This document shows, in pieces, positions 63,092-64,000 of a stretch of DNA of 64,000 nucleotides (positions are counted from its first letter, which is position 1; every line of letters begins with the position of its first letter). The DNA comes from Mesorhizobium huakuii (GTDB lineage: Bacteria; Pseudomonadota; Alphaproteobacteria; Rhizobiales; Rhizobiaceae). The notes beneath the pieces are model-generated. The model saw only the letters and a program-made list of their open reading frames with translations. It was not told the origin of the DNA and did not search any database. The translations under genes were made by a program, and so were the position numbers. The stretch spans positions 4,832,001 through 4,896,000 of the forward strand of contig NZ_CP050296.1 in assembly GCF_014189455.1 (NCBI RefSeq), read 5' to 3'.

Positions 63092-63913
63092 ATGGCTTCC
63101 CAGACTGCTACCCGCGCCATCGACACTGACCTGATCGATGCGCAAACTATTGCCGACTACCAGCGTGACGGCGCGGTTTGCATCCGTGGCGCCTTCAAGG
63201 GCTGGGTCGATACGATTGCCGCGGGCATCGAGCGCAACATGCAGAACCGCAGCACCACCGCGTCCGACATCGCCAATGGCCGCGGCAGTTTCTTCGACGA
63301 TTACTGCAATTGGGAGCGCATTCCCGAATTCGTCGAGGTGGTGCGGAAATCGCCGGCCGCGCAAATCGCGGCGGCGGTGATGCAGTCGCGCACCGCGCAG
63401 TTCTTCCACGATCACGTGCTGGTCAAGGAACCCGGCACGCAGAAGCCGACGCCCTGGCATCAGGACATCCCCTATTACTTCGTCGATGGCCAGCAGACGG
63501 TGAGCTTCTGGATTCCCATCGACCCGGTGAAGGAGGCGACGCTGCGGCTGATCGCCGGCTCGCACAAATGGGACAAGATGATCCTGCCGGTGCGCTGGCT
63601 CGACGACAGCAATTTTTATGCCGGCGAGGGCGACTATCTGCCGGTGCCCGATCCCGATAACGATCCGTCGTTGAAGGTGCTCGAATGGGAGATGGAGCCG
63701 GGCGACGCCATCCTGTTCGACTTCCGCACCGCGCATGGCGCGCGCGGCAATCTGACCGCTGCACGGCGCCGGGCGCTGTCGCTGCGCTGGGTGGGCGACG
63801 ATGCCCATTATGTCGATAGGCCGGGCCGCACCTCGCCGCCCTATCATGGCCACGGCATGCAGCCGGGCCAGAAACTGCGCGAGGACTGGTTCCCGGTGGT
63901 TTTTCCCGGCTAG
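63092..63913 (+). CDS. Phytanoyl-CoA dioxygenase (PhyH) family protein
   Basis: 273 aa, with AGGAGG upstream of the ATG. Fe(II)/2OG oxygenase: TPWHQDIPYYFVDGQQTVSFWIPID supplies H-x-D (near residue 127), LIAGSHKWDKMI follows, and FDFRTAHGARGNLT plus RRRALSLRWVGDDAHY supply the distal His and 2OG-binding Arg. It differs from the PhyH-like gene at 38232 by a complete N-terminal half. Likely regulated by the divergent LysR. Substrate undefined. Terminator at 63927-63957. Confidence 0.9.
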   Translation: MASQTATRAIDTDLIDAQTIADYQRDGAVCIRGAFKGWVDTIAAGIERNMQNRSTTASDIANGRGSFFDDYCNWERIPEFVEVVRKSPAAQIAAAVMQSRTAQFFHDHVLVKEPGTQKPTPWHQDIPYYFVDGQQTVSFWIPIDPVKEATLRLIAGSHKWDKMILPVRWLDDSNFYAGEGDYLPVPDPDNDPSLKVLEWEMEPGDAILFDFRTAHGARGNLTAARRRALSLRWVGDDAHYVDRPGRTSPPYHGHGMQPGQKLREDWFPVVFPG

Positions 63914-63926
63914 GTCGAGTTGCCAG

Positions 63927-63957
63927 AAAATCGGCGGCGAGGGCCGCCGCCGATTTT
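63927..63957. terminator. Rho-independent terminator after the PhyH gene
   Basis: Perfect 12-bp stem AAAATCGGCGGC (63927-63938) with GCCGCCGATTTT (63946-63957), 7-nt loop, ending in TTTTC. The A-run on the left lets it also work in reverse. Confidence 0.88.
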
Positions 63958-64000
63958 CGGCTGGGATGACGTTCCCGTGCGCAATTTCGATCAAAACACC

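Noticed and set aside
63038..63994. 318-aa minus-strand frame opposite the PhyH gene
   Set aside because: Shadow of a gene with the H-x-D and distal His/Arg motifs.

Overview
This is a contiguous, gene-dense, high-GC chromosomal segment from an alphaproteobacterium of the Rhizobiales, most likely Mesorhizobium or a close relative. The assignment is an inference. It rests on an F0 ATP synthase operon in rhizobial order (atpI, atpB, atpE, b-prime, b), a BioR/BioY biotin module with BioR boxes, a BacA/SbmA peptide transporter, many LacI/TetR/GntR/LysR-controlled ABC and MFS transporters, and two families of interspersed palindromic repeats typical of these genomes. No tRNA, rRNA, CRISPR array or prophage was seen. 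One IS110-type insertion sequence is present.

Layout. 1-1.4 kb: the start of an RND efflux pump, a small ORF and a divergent TetR regulator with tandem operators, then a probable small RNA whose three hairpin loops all carry the anti-Shine-Dalgarno CUCCUCCC motif. 1.5-9.5 kb (minus strand): a ribose/fructose-type sugar ABC cluster with two permeases, two ATPases, one binding protein, a fumarylacetoacetase-fold enzyme and a LacI regulator. 9.8-16 kb (plus strand): a polyamine-type ABC transporter (two permeases, binding protein, ATPase), an XRE-cupin regulator and an aldehyde dehydrogenase, which reads as a PuuR-like uptake and oxidation module. 16-31 kb: mixed housekeeping and accessory genes, including a 2H phosphoesterase, ArsC-like protein, DUF488, M29 aminopeptidase with LysR, MFS exporters, BacA, polysaccharide deacetylase, YfgM-like protein, Der GTPase, a LysR/MFS pair and an acyltransferase.

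31-44 kb: SleB-type cell wall hydrolase, the F0 ATP synthase operon, convergent RNase HII, a radical SAM protein, a small glycosyltransferase, a PhyH-like oxygenase, a minus-strand run (DUF2007, tRNA-type methyltransferase, S49 peptidase, small membrane protein, ispE, moaB) and a divergent long-chain polyprenyl diphosphate synthase. 44-48 kb: an MFS drug exporter with divergent TetR, then bioR, bioY and DUF1284. 48-55 kb: TPR protein, GNAT, glyQ, glyS (with a compositionally foreign internal segment) and a frameshifted acidic-protein gene. 55-64 kb: two exported proteins, threonylcarbamoyl-AMP synthase, an FAD-linked oxidase, DUF6101, an IS110 element inserted inside a palindromic repeat, ubiA, and a LysR/PhyH divergent pair.

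The most unusual signals are the three-loop anti-SD small RNA (1233-1388), the IS110 element whose non-coding left end contains 8-nt stretches complementary to its own insertion site (candidate bridge RNA), the low-GC mosaic block in glyS, and the apparent single-base frameshift in the acidic-protein gene.
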